Position numbers and translations under genes: made by a program
In this document: positions 1-9,159 of the stretch, piece by piece
Position numbering within the stretch: position 1 is the first letter of the stretch
Layout of the letters: each line of letters starts with the position of its first letter
Assembly (NCBI GenBank): GCA_946885915.1
Contig: CAMPHF010000012.1
Location: 23,142 to 87,141 of the forward strand
Reading direction: 5' to 3'
Length of the DNA: 64,000 nucleotides
From: an uncultured Idiomarina sp.
GTDB lineage: Bacteria; Pseudomonadota; Gammaproteobacteria; Enterobacterales; Alteromonadaceae
Notes under the pieces: generated by a model
The model's database searches: none
What the model saw: the letters and a program-made list of their open reading frames with translations, nothing else
Told to the model about the DNA's origin: nothing

Positions 1-551
1 GCACTAGTTTCTTTCCGAGCAAGCCGTTAGGCTGTTACGGTGACGGTGGTGCTATTTTTACTAACGATGACGAATTAGCTTTAGTTATGCGGCAGATTGC
101 TAGGCACGGGCAGGAGAGACGCTATTACCATGTCCGAGTAGGGGTAAATAGTAGGTTGGATACTCTTCAGGCTGCGATTTTGTTACCAAAATTAGAAATA
201 CTCGATGACGAGGTTATGCGTCGTTGCGACGTTGCGCGTTACTATTCTAACGAATTAGAGAAATGTTCCGTATATACGGTTCCATACATTCATGATAACA
301 ATCAAAGTTCGTGGGCACAGTACACGATACAAATAGAAGATCGAATGACAGTTCAATCTAAACTTGAAACTAATGGTATCCCAACAGCTATTCACTACCC
401 CATTCCATTAAACAAACAACCTGCTGTTTTGGATAATGATGTCGATCTGCCTATTGGAAATAGAATAGCCGAAAGAGTTATTAGTTTACCTTTGCACCCC
501 TATATTACCCGAACCCAACAGGCAAGAGTTTTGGAGTTGTTGATAGGGTGA
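1..551 (+). CDS. DegT/DnrJ/EryC1/StrS aminotransferase, WbpE-like (5' truncated by window edge)
   Basis: PLP-dependent sugar aminotransferase that transfers an amino group from glutamate to a nucleotide-activated keto sugar in the cytoplasm. The open frame runs from base 3 with no start, so the N-terminal half lies outside the window. The visible part begins with FFPSKPLGCYGDGGA, whose lysine is the expected PLP Schiff-base residue. It continues with RHGQERRYYHVRVGVNSRLD, typical of WbpE/WlbC enzymes that make UDP-2-acetamido-3-amino-glucuronate. The AIHYPIPLN and LPLHPY segments are usual C-terminal landmarks. Its stop overlaps the next start by 4 bp, so it is the upstream member of the polysaccharide operon. 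The exact sugar substrate is inferred; companion genes (wbpA/B/D-like) would lie to the left. Confidence 0.9.
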   Translation, partial: TSFFPSKPLGCYGDGGAIFTNDDELALVMRQIARHGQERRYYHVRVGVNSRLDTLQAAILLPKLEILDDEVMRRCDVARYYSNELEKCSVYTVPYIHDNNQSSWAQYTIQIEDRMTVQSKLETNGIPTAIHYPIPLNKQPAVLDNDVDLPIGNRIAERVISLPLHPYITRTQQARVLELLIG

Positions 552-1984
552 GAAAAAAAATTGGCAATTTAGTCCCAAAAAATACTTTTGCTCGAGGTGT
601 TGGTGTTTTGGTTGGAGGAAATGTTACCGCTCAACTTTTGATGGTAGCAGCAGCTCCTCTTCTAACTCGCCTATACACACCAGAAGATTTTGGGTTGCTC
701 GCGGTTTATACGGCGCTATTAGCACTTTTTAGCGTTGTTTCAAGTTTGCGGTATGAACTTGCTATTCCGATACCTGAGTCGTCCAACGAGGCTGGAAATT
801 TAGTTATCCTGAGTTTGGTTATTGTTTGTTTAATGACCATTATTTCTGGGGTGATGGTCTTTATTGCTGGAAGCGAAATTGCAGAATTATTGAATACCCC
901 AATGCTTGGTCAGTACTTCTGGTTACTGCCAGTAGGCATTTTTCTTTCGGGTATATATAAAGTTTTTAATTACTCAGCTGTTAGAAATAGACTTTTTGTT
1001 GACATAACTAAGACTAGACTTAGCCAGTCTTTGTCTACACTACTTTTCCAAGGTTTTGGATATGGTTTGGGTGGTGTGGCTTTGTTAATTGGTCAAGCAT
1101 GTGGTCAAGGTATGGGAACTGTAAAGTTATTCCGCCGAACGATTCTCAATGGAAATTTAGAGTTTTCAAATCGATTCGAGATCTGGAATACAGCGGTTAA
1201 ATATAAACAATTCCCTTTGTTCTCAACTTGGTCTGGATTGTTTAATACTATTGGTGGACAGCTTCCTGCGTTAATGTTTGCAGCTTTTTTTGGTGCTAGT
1301 GTTGCGGGAATCTATGCACTAGCAAGCCGTTTTATACTCTTACCAATGTCTATCGTTGGGGGGGCAGTTGGTAAAGTCTTTTTGTCTGATGCTGCAGCTG
1401 CAAAGCGAGAAAACCGACTTACAGTTCTTGTCGAAAGTGTGCATCAGAATCTTTCGGAGATAATTGCGCCGGCGGTACTGCTTTTACTTTTTCTAGGCCC
1501 GGATATATTCGCTTTTGCATTCGGTGAAAACTGGCGTCAAGCTGGTGTTTTTACTCAATACATGGCTCCTTTTCTTTATATTCAGTTTTCTACGTCACCT
1601 TTGACTGTTTTACACTCTGTGCTAGGGAAACAGGCCAAAGGAGTATTTTTTCATGGAATGTTACTTCTCGTTAGAACAATAAGTATAGGTATTGGCATTT
1701 TGTTTGAGGACGTTATGCTTGCGGTTTGTTTATTCTCACTGAGCAGCATGGTTTGTTGGTTTGGCTTTCTATATTGGATTCTATCTCTAGCAGGATCGAA
1801 CGGTGCAGCTGTAATAGTCAAATCGATGTTTAGTGCAATATGTGTTCCTTTATTGGCAATAACCCCTTTTGTTATAAGTTACTTTAACGATTTAAGTGCC
1901 CTTATTATTATTCCATCGTTTATTCTATTTATTCTGATAATTATGTGTCGATTTTATACTTTAATGAAGAAGCGGGCTAATTGA
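548..1984 (+). CDS. wzx: Wzx-type oligosaccharide flippase
   Basis: Integral membrane protein of the MOP/MATE-like polysaccharide flippase superfamily. It would move undecaprenyl-diphosphate-linked repeat units across the inner membrane. The 478 residues contain about a dozen hydrophobic segments. The N-terminal part (GVGVLVGGNVTAQLLMVAAA, then PLLTRLYTPEDFGLLAVY) is the characteristic start of this family. The start is GTG, overlapping the aminotransferase stop by 4 bp. It lies among glycosyltransferases and a Wzy candidate, as expected for a Wzx/Wzy pathway. The gene is AT-rich like the rest of the serotype region. The name is assigned by role, since flippase sequences diverge widely. Confidence 0.88.
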   Translation: MRKKIGNLVPKNTFARGVGVLVGGNVTAQLLMVAAAPLLTRLYTPEDFGLLAVYTALLALFSVVSSLRYELAIPIPESSNEAGNLVILSLVIVCLMTIISGVMVFIAGSEIAELLNTPMLGQYFWLLPVGIFLSGIYKVFNYSAVRNRLFVDITKTRLSQSLSTLLFQGFGYGLGGVALLIGQACGQGMGTVKLFRRTILNGNLEFSNRFEIWNTAVKYKQFPLFSTWSGLFNTIGGQLPALMFAAFFGASVAGIYALASRFILLPMSIVGGAVGKVFLSDAAAAKRENRLTVLVESVHQNLSEIIAPAVLLLLFLGPDIFAFAFGENWRQAGVFTQYMAPFLYIQFSTSPLTVLHSVLGKQAKGVFFHGMLLLVRTISIGIGILFEDVMLAVCLFSLSSMVCWFGFLYWILSLAGSNGAAVIVKSMFSAICVPLLAITPFVISYFNDLSALIIIPSFILFILIIMCRFYTLMKKRAN

Positions 1985-1990
1985 AAATTT

Positions 1991-2917
1991 ATGATAAACC
2001 CTCCCAATTTATTCTTAATCGGTGCACCTAAAGCAGGGACGTCGGCAGTTGCTAATATTCTTTCAAAGCATGAAGACATATATTGTTGGAAGAAGGAGCC
2101 TAGATTCTTTGACGCCCACACATACTATAAGAACCCTTCGTATCATCCAATTAAAGATATTGACGAATACCTAAGTTATTATGACAACGATATTGCAAAG
2201 GTTGCTAAATATCGGTTGGATGCAAGTGTCTTTAATATGTACTCAGTAAAAAGCATTCATAATATACTCAGGATGAGTCCTGATGCGAAATTCATTCTAA
2301 TTATACGTGACCCCTTATCTGCGACGAAATCAATGTTTAACCAGCGTTTAAAGTACATTGATCGTAGTATGCGAGAAGTATCCGATGACTTCCTCGACTG
2401 CTGGAAGCTATTAGATGCGCGGTCTAGAGGTGAAGGCTTTCCTGAAAATTGTAAGGCTCCAATAGTCTTTAGATATGATTATCTCTATCATTATGAAAGA
2501 TATATCCCAGAGATATTAAGCATAGTGAAATCGAGTAATATTAAGATAATGACATATGAAGACTTCAAAAATAATCCAGAATTTTTCATATATCATTTGC
2601 AAAATTGGTTAAAAATAAAAGAGGCTTTTTCGGAGAGTGATACTAAAGTAATAAACCCAAGTATTATAATTAAAAATTCTCTATGGAATCAAGTTATATG
2701 GCAGATAAAAAATAAGTCAATTTATTTGCGTCTGCGGTTGGGTATGACAGGAAAAAGAGTGCGATTTTTCAATAAAATAATTTTAAAGTCGGCGTTAAAT
2801 AATACGAAGGACACATTATGTGATTACGATTCTATTATAAAAGATGAGTTCATAGAAACTTATGATTATCTTTCACAGGCAAAACGTGATGGGATAATCT
2901 CAGTACTTAGAGAGTAG
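1991..2917 (+). CDS. PAPS-dependent sulfotransferase
   Basis: Predicted sulfotransferase that moves a sulfuryl group from PAPS to a hydroxyl or amine, probably on the surface polysaccharide. The N-terminus has the 5'-phosphosulfate-binding loop LFLIGAPKAGTSAVANIL (residues about 6-23). A 3'-phosphate-binding region, FILIIRDPLSATKSMFNQRL, follows at about 100-120. Length (308 aa) and the KEPRFFD segment after the first loop resemble the heparan-sulfate-type sulfotransferase domain. It sits 6 bp after wzx inside the polysaccharide operon. Base composition is very AT-rich. The cysDNCQ operon 17 kb downstream could supply its donor. The acceptor is unknown. Confidence 0.85.
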   Translation: MINPPNLFLIGAPKAGTSAVANILSKHEDIYCWKKEPRFFDAHTYYKNPSYHPIKDIDEYLSYYDNDIAKVAKYRLDASVFNMYSVKSIHNILRMSPDAKFILIIRDPLSATKSMFNQRLKYIDRSMREVSDDFLDCWKLLDARSRGEGFPENCKAPIVFRYDYLYHYERYIPEILSIVKSSNIKIMTYEDFKNNPEFFIYHLQNWLKIKEAFSESDTKVINPSIIIKNSLWNQVIWQIKNKSIYLRLRLGMTGKRVRFFNKIILKSALNNTKDTLCDYDSIIKDEFIETYDYLSQAKRDGIISVLRE

Positions 2918-2925
2918 TCATAGAT

Positions 2926-4287
2926 ATGGTAAAGATTAAGTCGTTTTCTTCAGCAGCTAGCGAATGGTTAGAGACCATTTTGTTTGAACGATTTGGAATT
3001 AAGCTTCAGATCACTCAGTACGATAGTATGCTATTTATTTCAATACTGGGTAAAAAAAGAAAGATTCGTTTTGACACGCTAGAGCAGTTCTTTCATGAAA
3101 ATAATTCTGATTTCCCATGTTATTTTTGGAAAGCTTCTTCTGAGGGATTTGAAGCTTCAATAGATGATCTGATCCCGGCCCCCTCAAAGGCACCTTTAAT
3201 AGAACCCCTAGTTGAGTTTTCGGATAGCGGCGCTGTTATTCATTACGATATTTTAGGCCTGACGTACTGGATGCTGGCTCGAATAGAGGAAATTGGGCGT
3301 CAAGATTTGGATAGACATCAAAGATTTCCTGCAGTAGCGTCCCATGCTTATAGCCATGGATATCTAGAGAGGCCGATAGTTGATGAATGGTTGATTATTT
3401 TAGGTCAAGTCATTTCTAAGGTTTGGCCACACGTAAAGCAAAAGAATCATAGTTTCAGGATGAAAGTGTCACATGACGTTGATGTTCCGAGTTTATATGC
3501 TTTTAAACCGTGGACAAAAATAGCTCGCATGATGTTTAGCTTTATCGTGAAGCGATTAGATCTAAAAAGCGCTCTGTTGGCTCCTTATATTAAAATTGGA
3601 ACTATTAAAAAGTTGCATCCTCTAGATCCCTGCAATACTTTTGATTGGTTAATGGATCAATCCGACGAACAAAACATCATAAGTGCGTTTTATTTTATTT
3701 GTGGAAATACCGATGCGAATAAAGATGCAGACTATAGTTTAGAGCATCCAGCTATTCGTCGTTTATTGCGTGACATTTATGAGAGAGGTCATGAAATAGG
3801 GCTACACCCCAGTTACAATACTTTTCGCGCTCCGCAGCTAATTAAGAACGAAGCCGATCGATTAAGAAGCATTTGTGAAGAGGAAGGCATTAAACAGGAT
3901 AACTGGGGCGGACGAATGCATTACTTGCGATGGGAACAACCAGTTACGCTCTGTGCTTGGGATTCGGCAGGTATGACTTATGATTCTACGTTAGGATATG
4001 CTGATCGACCTGGTTTCCGCTGCGGGACTTGCCATGAGTATCCAGGGTTCAATGCCGTTACTCAAGAGAAACTCAAGATTAGAGTTAGACCTTTAATTGT
4101 TATGGAATGCACCATTATTGAGCGAACATATTTAGGGCTTGGATTGAGTGAAGAGGCAACTGAAAAAATGCAAAAATTGAAAAACAATTGTCGCAAGGTA
4201 TCAGGAACATTCAGCTTGCTTTGGCACAATTCATTTCTTAAGAGCGAGGGTTTAAAATCTTTATATAAAACGATATTGAGAAGTTAA
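2926..4287 (+). CDS. Polysaccharide deacetylase-like protein
   Basis: A 453-aa protein resembling NodB-fold carbohydrate esterases found in O-antigen and capsule clusters. The first 170 residues form an uncharacterised N-terminal region. The catalytic-like part starts at MKVSHDVDVPS (about residue 180), where the paired aspartates replace the classical TFDDG motif. It continues with RGHEIGLHPSYNTFRAP (about 288-305), a metal-binding-histidine type motif, and ends with a WHNS segment near the C-terminus. Expected role: removal of acetyl groups from a polysaccharide or lipid-linked precursor, or a related hydrolysis. No signal peptide is evident, so a cytoplasmic step is possible. It sits between a sulfotransferase and the Wzy candidate. 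Enzymatic activity is inferred from the fold. Confidence 0.72.
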   Translation: MVKIKSFSSAASEWLETILFERFGIKLQITQYDSMLFISILGKKRKIRFDTLEQFFHENNSDFPCYFWKASSEGFEASIDDLIPAPSKAPLIEPLVEFSDSGAVIHYDILGLTYWMLARIEEIGRQDLDRHQRFPAVASHAYSHGYLERPIVDEWLIILGQVISKVWPHVKQKNHSFRMKVSHDVDVPSLYAFKPWTKIARMMFSFIVKRLDLKSALLAPYIKIGTIKKLHPLDPCNTFDWLMDQSDEQNIISAFYFICGNTDANKDADYSLEHPAIRRLLRDIYERGHEIGLHPSYNTFRAPQLIKNEADRLRSICEEEGIKQDNWGGRMHYLRWEQPVTLCAWDSAGMTYDSTLGYADRPGFRCGTCHEYPGFNAVTQEKLKIRVRPLIVMECTIIERTYLGLGLSEEATEKMQKLKNNCRKVSGTFSLLWHNSFLKSEGLKSLYKTILRS

Positions 4288-4289
4288 TA

Positions 4290-5621
4290 GTGATTTCTAA
4301 TCAATGGATATATAAAATAAGCTTTTCAATTTTAGCGTTTGTTCAATTCTTAACGCTACTTGCCTACTTGAACGTGAATATATTAAATGTTGGCGAGTCG
4401 GGTTCTGCATTGTACTTGTTGCTCCTTAATTTTTTTATTTCCATTGTGCTAGCTGTAGTAATATGGAATCGAAGTGAATTATTTATTCATGTGAATACGC
4501 TTATTTTCTTTTTACTCGTTTCCTGGATAGCTTTAAGAGTGATAAATGATACGGGGGATGTCAATAATCTAAAGCAAGTGACAATTGCGACGACAGGAGG
4601 TATGCTTCTATTTTTCTTTATTGGTGCATTCCATGGAATTAGTTACAAAAAAATAATTTTTTGTCAGCGTCAATTTAGTGTTGCAAAATTAATACTTATC
4701 CTATATTTATTTATATTAATCGGTATTTCATATGAGTTTTCTCAGAGGATGAGGGATAATTTATTTTTAATTGAAGGAGTCGATGGTGCATACCAACGCC
4801 CTGGTAATTTTCTCTCTATTTCGTTTATTATCTCCTCGTACTTATACATATCAATTGTTCTAAATAGTTTCTATGAAAAAAACGTGCGGATAAGTAAATT
4901 TTTTTGGCTCGTTATTTATTCAGTAATAGCTTTCACAGCTTTGATAACCTCACAGCTTTTCGGTTCAAATAGTGCCACAGCTGTCACCGCAGGAACTTAT
5001 CTTGTTACTTTGGTTATAAGCATGGTTGCTGTCAGCGGTGGCTTCCGGAGCAAGTACGCCAGTGACAAACTCTCTTTGCCATGGTCGAAAGAGTTAATGA
5101 AAAGTGTGATTTTTCTTTCTATTTATGGATTAGTTATTTTTTCTTCTATTGTAGCGGGCATAATATATTTAACTGGGTTTGATCCTTCAAATCTTAGATT
5201 GCTTGGTTTTGGTGCGGGTACCAATACGTCTATTGAGTCTAGGATCGATATTTTACTCGAGTCAGGCGTAACCCAACTCTCACATTCCCCAATTTTCGGC
5301 GATTATAACGTAGCTTTTTTAACTACGGGTGATTCAGGACGACGTCTTCATAGCTTCCTTCCATTCGTAATGGCTAACTTAGGGCTAATTGGTGTTGCTT
5401 TAGTTTTTTTGTATTTCGCTAGTGTGTTCAATCAATTCATCAAGGAAAGTAAAATTCAGAATAGCGATAAAGTAAAGTCTTATCAAAATAGCGTGATAGC
5501 TATTTACGGTGCTTTCTTAATTATGTTTTTGTTCTTGTTTGCTAATATAGCTACAGGGGTGTCGTGGGCTGTACTTTGGTTCGCACTTGGATTTGCAACT
5601 AACCCGATCGGTTATAAATAA
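4290..5621 (+). CDS. wzy: Wzy-like O-antigen polymerase candidate
   Basis: Very hydrophobic 443-aa protein with about ten to twelve predicted membrane segments and a large periplasmic loop in the second half (about residues 285-350, containing FGAGTNTSIESRIDILLESG and SPIFGDYN). This layout, together with a GTG start 2 bp after the previous stop and the absence of any other polymerase in the visible locus, makes it the likely Wzy that links repeat units in the periplasm. Wzy sequences are too divergent for motif-based certainty. An O-antigen ligase-like protein is the main alternative. The gene is AT-rich. Confidence 0.65.
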   Translation: MISNQWIYKISFSILAFVQFLTLLAYLNVNILNVGESGSALYLLLLNFFISIVLAVVIWNRSELFIHVNTLIFFLLVSWIALRVINDTGDVNNLKQVTIATTGGMLLFFFIGAFHGISYKKIIFCQRQFSVAKLILILYLFILIGISYEFSQRMRDNLFLIEGVDGAYQRPGNFLSISFIISSYLYISIVLNSFYEKNVRISKFFWLVIYSVIAFTALITSQLFGSNSATAVTAGTYLVTLVISMVAVSGGFRSKYASDKLSLPWSKELMKSVIFLSIYGLVIFSSIVAGIIYLTGFDPSNLRLLGFGAGTNTSIESRIDILLESGVTQLSHSPIFGDYNVAFLTTGDSGRRLHSFLPFVMANLGLIGVALVFLYFASVFNQFIKESKIQNSDKVKSYQNSVIAIYGAFLIMFLFLFANIATGVSWAVLWFALGFATNPIGYK

Positions 5622-6746
5622 ATGAAAAAGATATTAAATATAGTGCTGAACGATTTCAAGAATGATAGCCGAGTTCTAAAAACTTCGAGATCGTTATCAA
5701 AAAAAGGGACTATAGTCACCGTGGCTGCCATGTGGGCTCATGGATTGAAAGAAAGGGAATCTTTTAGTTGGGGGACAGTTAATCGCATAAAGCTCCGTTC
5801 TCGGCCTTTGCCAAAATGGAAGCCTTTGCAGATTATAAAGTATATAGAATTTTCCTTTCGGGTGTTTTTTAATTTCCGCAAAGTTAATATCGTGCATTGT
5901 AATGATTTGAACGCATTACCTATAGGGATTTTGATTAAGCTTTTTGGAGATAACGTAAAAGTTATTTATGACTGTCATGAGTATGAGACTGAAATGTACG
6001 GCTTAGCGGGTATACAAAAGAAGCTTAAAAAGTTTTTAGAACGGAACCTAATTAAACATGCCGATAAAGTAGTTTGCGTTAGCGAGTCTATTGCTAAAGA
6101 CTATGAGCGGATTTACAATATTTCTAAGCCTTATGTAGTTCTTAATTGCCCAGAATTCAAAGAACAAAAAAGGTCTAATTTGTTCAGAGAAATTCTCGGT
6201 ATAAGAGAGGATCAAGTAATTTTTCTTTACCAAGGAGCTCTCAGTAGGGGTAGAGGTATAGAGATACTGTTAGAGGCCTTTCAAAACCTTAATTCAGGTA
6301 GACACGTTTTGGTGTGCATGGGTTATGGCCCGCTCGAACCGCTTATTCGAAGTAAAGCAAGGATTAGCGATACTATTTATTTTTCCCCAGCGGTGTCACC
6401 GGATGTTCTTCTACAGTACACTAGCTCTGCGGATTTCGGTGTGTCATTTATAGAAGATTCATGCTTGAGTTATCGCTTCTGTTTACCAAATAAAGTTTTC
6501 GAATATTTAATGGCCGGTGTTCCTATATTAACTTCAAATTTATACGAAATGAAGTCATTGGTTGATAGAGAAAAGGTTGGAATTGCTGCTGAATCGAATA
6601 CTATCGAAGGTTTTCGGCGAGCCGTTTTTTATTCTGAAGAACTAAACTATGCTGAAATCCTACAGTCAGTATTTCAAGCTAGAAAAAAATATTGTTGGGA
6701 AAATCAGGAATTAATTTTGGACGAGATTTACAATGACTTTTTATAA
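5622..6746 (+). CDS. Glycosyltransferase family 4
   Basis: GT-B fold glycosyltransferase of 374 aa. The N-terminal domain has the acceptor-side pattern (NIVHCNDLNALPIGILIKLF; then KVIYDCHEYETEMYG). The C-terminal nucleotide-sugar domain shows FLYQGALSRGRGIEILLEAF (about 200-220) and the E-x7-E-like stretch FCLPNKVFEYLMAGVPILTS (about 285-305). It would add one sugar to the lipid-linked repeat unit on the cytoplasmic face. The ATG directly follows the stop of the wzy candidate, indicating tight coupling. Donor and acceptor cannot be read from sequence. Confidence 0.88.
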   Translation: MKKILNIVLNDFKNDSRVLKTSRSLSKKGTIVTVAAMWAHGLKERESFSWGTVNRIKLRSRPLPKWKPLQIIKYIEFSFRVFFNFRKVNIVHCNDLNALPIGILIKLFGDNVKVIYDCHEYETEMYGLAGIQKKLKKFLERNLIKHADKVVCVSESIAKDYERIYNISKPYVVLNCPEFKEQKRSNLFREILGIREDQVIFLYQGALSRGRGIEILLEAFQNLNSGRHVLVCMGYGPLEPLIRSKARISDTIYFSPAVSPDVLLQYTSSADFGVSFIEDSCLSYRFCLPNKVFEYLMAGVPILTSNLYEMKSLVDREKVGIAAESNTIEGFRRAVFYSEELNYAEILQSVFQARKKYCWENQELILDEIYNDFL

Positions 6747-7848
6747 GGTAGCTCATTTAACCTCGGTTCACTCGCGTCGAGACACACGAATATTTCTTAA
6801 AGAATGTCGTTCTTTAGCCAATTTCGGCCATAAAGTCTCACTCATTGTAGCTGATGGCAACGGAAGCGATAGGATTGGTGGAGTAGATATTTATGACGTG
6901 GGTTCGATGAATGGCCGGTTAAATCGTATTAGGAACGCTCCGAAAAAAATATTAAAATTAGCCTTTGAGGTAAATGCAGATATTTATCATTTACATGATC
7001 CTGAACTTCTACCTATAGGAGTCAAACTAAAAAGGGCTGGTAAAATTGTTATATTTGATGCGCATGAGGACGTTCCTAAGCAAATATTAGGAAAGGCGTA
7101 TATAAATAAATATTTTAAATGGATTATATCTAAATCATATGGAATATATGAACGATGGGCGTGTAGAAGACTTGACGCAGTTGTTTCCGCCACCCCATTT
7201 ATAAGAGATAAATTTATCGCAATGGGTGTTCGATCCATTGACATTAATAATTACCCGTTGCTCGATGAGTTTGTTATAAGAAATATTGATTGGTCAAAGA
7301 AAAATAGGCAAGTAACTTACATTGGCGGTCTTGGTAGGGTTCGTGGAATATTTGAAATGGTCAAATCCATGGAGGTAACTAAGTCTGATGTTCAACTAGT
7401 TGTCGGTGGCAAATTTTCTTTAAAAAGCTTTGAGGAACAAGTCACAAGCCTAAGCGGTTGGGCTAAAGTCGATTATCTTGGTTGGTTAGACAGGAGCGAT
7501 ATAAAGAAGGTGTTATCTGAGTCAGTTGGAGGATTAGTTACTTTACATCCGATTATCAATTATTTAGATGCCTTACCTGTGAAAATGTTTGAGTATATGG
7601 CTGCTGGTATTCCCGTGATAGCGTCAGATTTTCCTTTTTGGAGAGAAATTGTAGAAGGTAGTGAGTCTGGTATTTGTGTTAACCCTTTAGATCCCGAAGA
7701 AATTGCCGCGGCTATTGATTATTTGGTTAAGTGTCCAGAGGAAGCAGAAAGGATGGGACGCAATGGTCAACAAGCTGTCATCGATAAGTATAATTGGGGG
7801 ATAGAGGAAGAAAAGCTCTGTGCATTTTATCTATCTTTAAGTAGTTAA
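6733..7848 (+). CDS. Glycosyltransferase family 4
   Basis: Second GT4 enzyme, 371 aa, overlapping the previous gene by 14 bp. The N-terminus YKVAHLTSVHSRRDTRIFLK and the segment DIYHLHDPELLPIGVKLKRA match the N-terminal Rossmann domain of this group. The C-terminal domain has VTYIGGLGRVRGIFEMVKSM (about 195-215) and LPVKMFEYMAAGIPVIASDF (about 278-300), the donor-binding acidic motif. It is similar in architecture to the neighbouring GT, and the two may descend from an old duplication. Linkage and sugar specificity are not determinable. AT-rich, cytoplasmic or membrane-peripheral. Confidence 0.88.
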   Translation: MTFYKVAHLTSVHSRRDTRIFLKECRSLANFGHKVSLIVADGNGSDRIGGVDIYDVGSMNGRLNRIRNAPKKILKLAFEVNADIYHLHDPELLPIGVKLKRAGKIVIFDAHEDVPKQILGKAYINKYFKWIISKSYGIYERWACRRLDAVVSATPFIRDKFIAMGVRSIDINNYPLLDEFVIRNIDWSKKNRQVTYIGGLGRVRGIFEMVKSMEVTKSDVQLVVGGKFSLKSFEEQVTSLSGWAKVDYLGWLDRSDIKKVLSESVGGLVTLHPIINYLDALPVKMFEYMAAGIPVIASDFPFWREIVEGSESGICVNPLDPEEIAAAIDYLVKCPEEAERMGRNGQQAVIDKYNWGIEEEKLCAFYLSLSS

Positions 7849-7905
7849 AATTTTTCATTCGCTTCTGATTTTTTTATACTTTCTGGACCTTAAACCAAGG
7901 ATATT

Positions 7906-9123
7906 ATGAAGATCTTATACCTGCATCAATACTTTAATACACCGGATATGAAAGGAGGAACTCGCTCTTACGAAATGGCTAAGAGAATGGTATCCGCTGG
8001 ACATGAAGTTCATATGATAACTTCTTATAGATCGGTATCAAACCAAAAGAGTCGTTGGAATGTAGAAGTTATTGACGGTATTAATGTTCATTGGTTAACT
8101 GTTCCGTACTCTAATCGAATGGGTTACTTGAAACGTATTAAGGCTTTTTTTCAGTTTGCCCACTCTGCGGGTAAAAGAGCTATAGATGTTGGTGGTGATA
8201 TTATTTTTGCAAGCAGCACACCTTTAACTGTTGCTATTCCTGCAATTAAAGTAAAGAAAAAACTCGATATTCCGATGGTATTCGAAGTAAGAGATTTGTG
8301 GCCAGAACTTCCAATAGCGATCGGCGCTTTGAAATCGCCAATTACAATATGGTTGGGAAAGAAACTTGAGCGATATGCGTACAACAATTCTAACCACGTT
8401 GTGGCATTATCCCCTGGAATGGCGATTGGTGTGGTTAAAGCCGGCTACTCAAAAGAAAATGTGTCTATTATTCCAAATAGTTGTGACCTAGATTTATTTA
8501 ATGTTCCAGAATCCTACGGACAGATGTTTAGAAGTAAATATAAGTGGCTTAATGAACGACCGTTGGTTTTGTATTCCGGTACTTTGGGACGTATGAATGG
8601 AGTTGATTTTTTAGTTCATGTTGCCAAAGCTATGTTAGAGCTTAATTCAAATGTTCGCTTTTTGATTCTTGGCGAGGGTGCTGAAAAGGCAAGAATATTA
8701 GAGTTGGCCCAAAAGCTTCAAGTTTACAACAAAAATTTTTATATGTTGGATCGCATTTCAAAAAAAGAGATGCCCGCTGCATTATCTGCAGCAAATATTT
8801 GTACTTCACTTTTTGTTGACATTAAGGAAATGTGGGCAAATAGCGCAAATAAATTCTTTGATTCTCTTGCCGCTGGACGCCCTATAGCGATTAACTATGG
8901 TGGCTGGCATAAGGAGCTTATCGAGTCAGAAGAGCTAGGCGTGGTTTTGAATGTAAAAGATCCTTCAGAATCTGCCATTAAACTATTGAGCTTAATAGAG
9001 GACCAGGAAACGTATAAGCGATGCGCTAAAAATGCTAGCAAGGTTGCCCGATATAGGTTCTCTCGAGATTTGCTAGCAAACGAGTTAATTGAAAAACTTG
9101 AAGAAGTTCGTGAGACGTATTAA
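7906..9123 (+). CDS. Glycosyltransferase family 4, WbuB-like
   Basis: GT4 enzyme of 405 aa that begins KILYLHQYFNTPDMKGGTRS, a start strongly typical of WbuB/WbcN-like transferases of amino-deoxy sugars. Other landmarks are VFEVRDLWPELPIAIGAL (about 125-143), VLYSGTLGRMNGVDFLVHVA (about 221-241) and NKFFDSLAAGRPIAINYGGW (about 305-325). It probably adds a 2-acetamido-6-deoxy sugar early in repeat-unit assembly, which would suit the PglF-like dehydratase in the same locus. A 57-bp gap before it contains no obvious terminator, so it may share the operon transcript. The WbuB likeness is from general recognition, not alignment. Confidence 0.87.
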   Translation: MKILYLHQYFNTPDMKGGTRSYEMAKRMVSAGHEVHMITSYRSVSNQKSRWNVEVIDGINVHWLTVPYSNRMGYLKRIKAFFQFAHSAGKRAIDVGGDIIFASSTPLTVAIPAIKVKKKLDIPMVFEVRDLWPELPIAIGALKSPITIWLGKKLERYAYNNSNHVVALSPGMAIGVVKAGYSKENVSIIPNSCDLDLFNVPESYGQMFRSKYKWLNERPLVLYSGTLGRMNGVDFLVHVAKAMLELNSNVRFLILGEGAEKARILELAQKLQVYNKNFYMLDRISKKEMPAALSAANICTSLFVDIKEMWANSANKFFDSLAAGRPIAINYGGWHKELIESEELGVVLNVKDPSESAIKLLSLIEDQETYKRCAKNASKVARYRFSRDLLANELIEKLEEVRETY

Positions 9124-9159
9124 CAGTCCTAGTAATATATAAGTTAAGGAGAAGGTTGT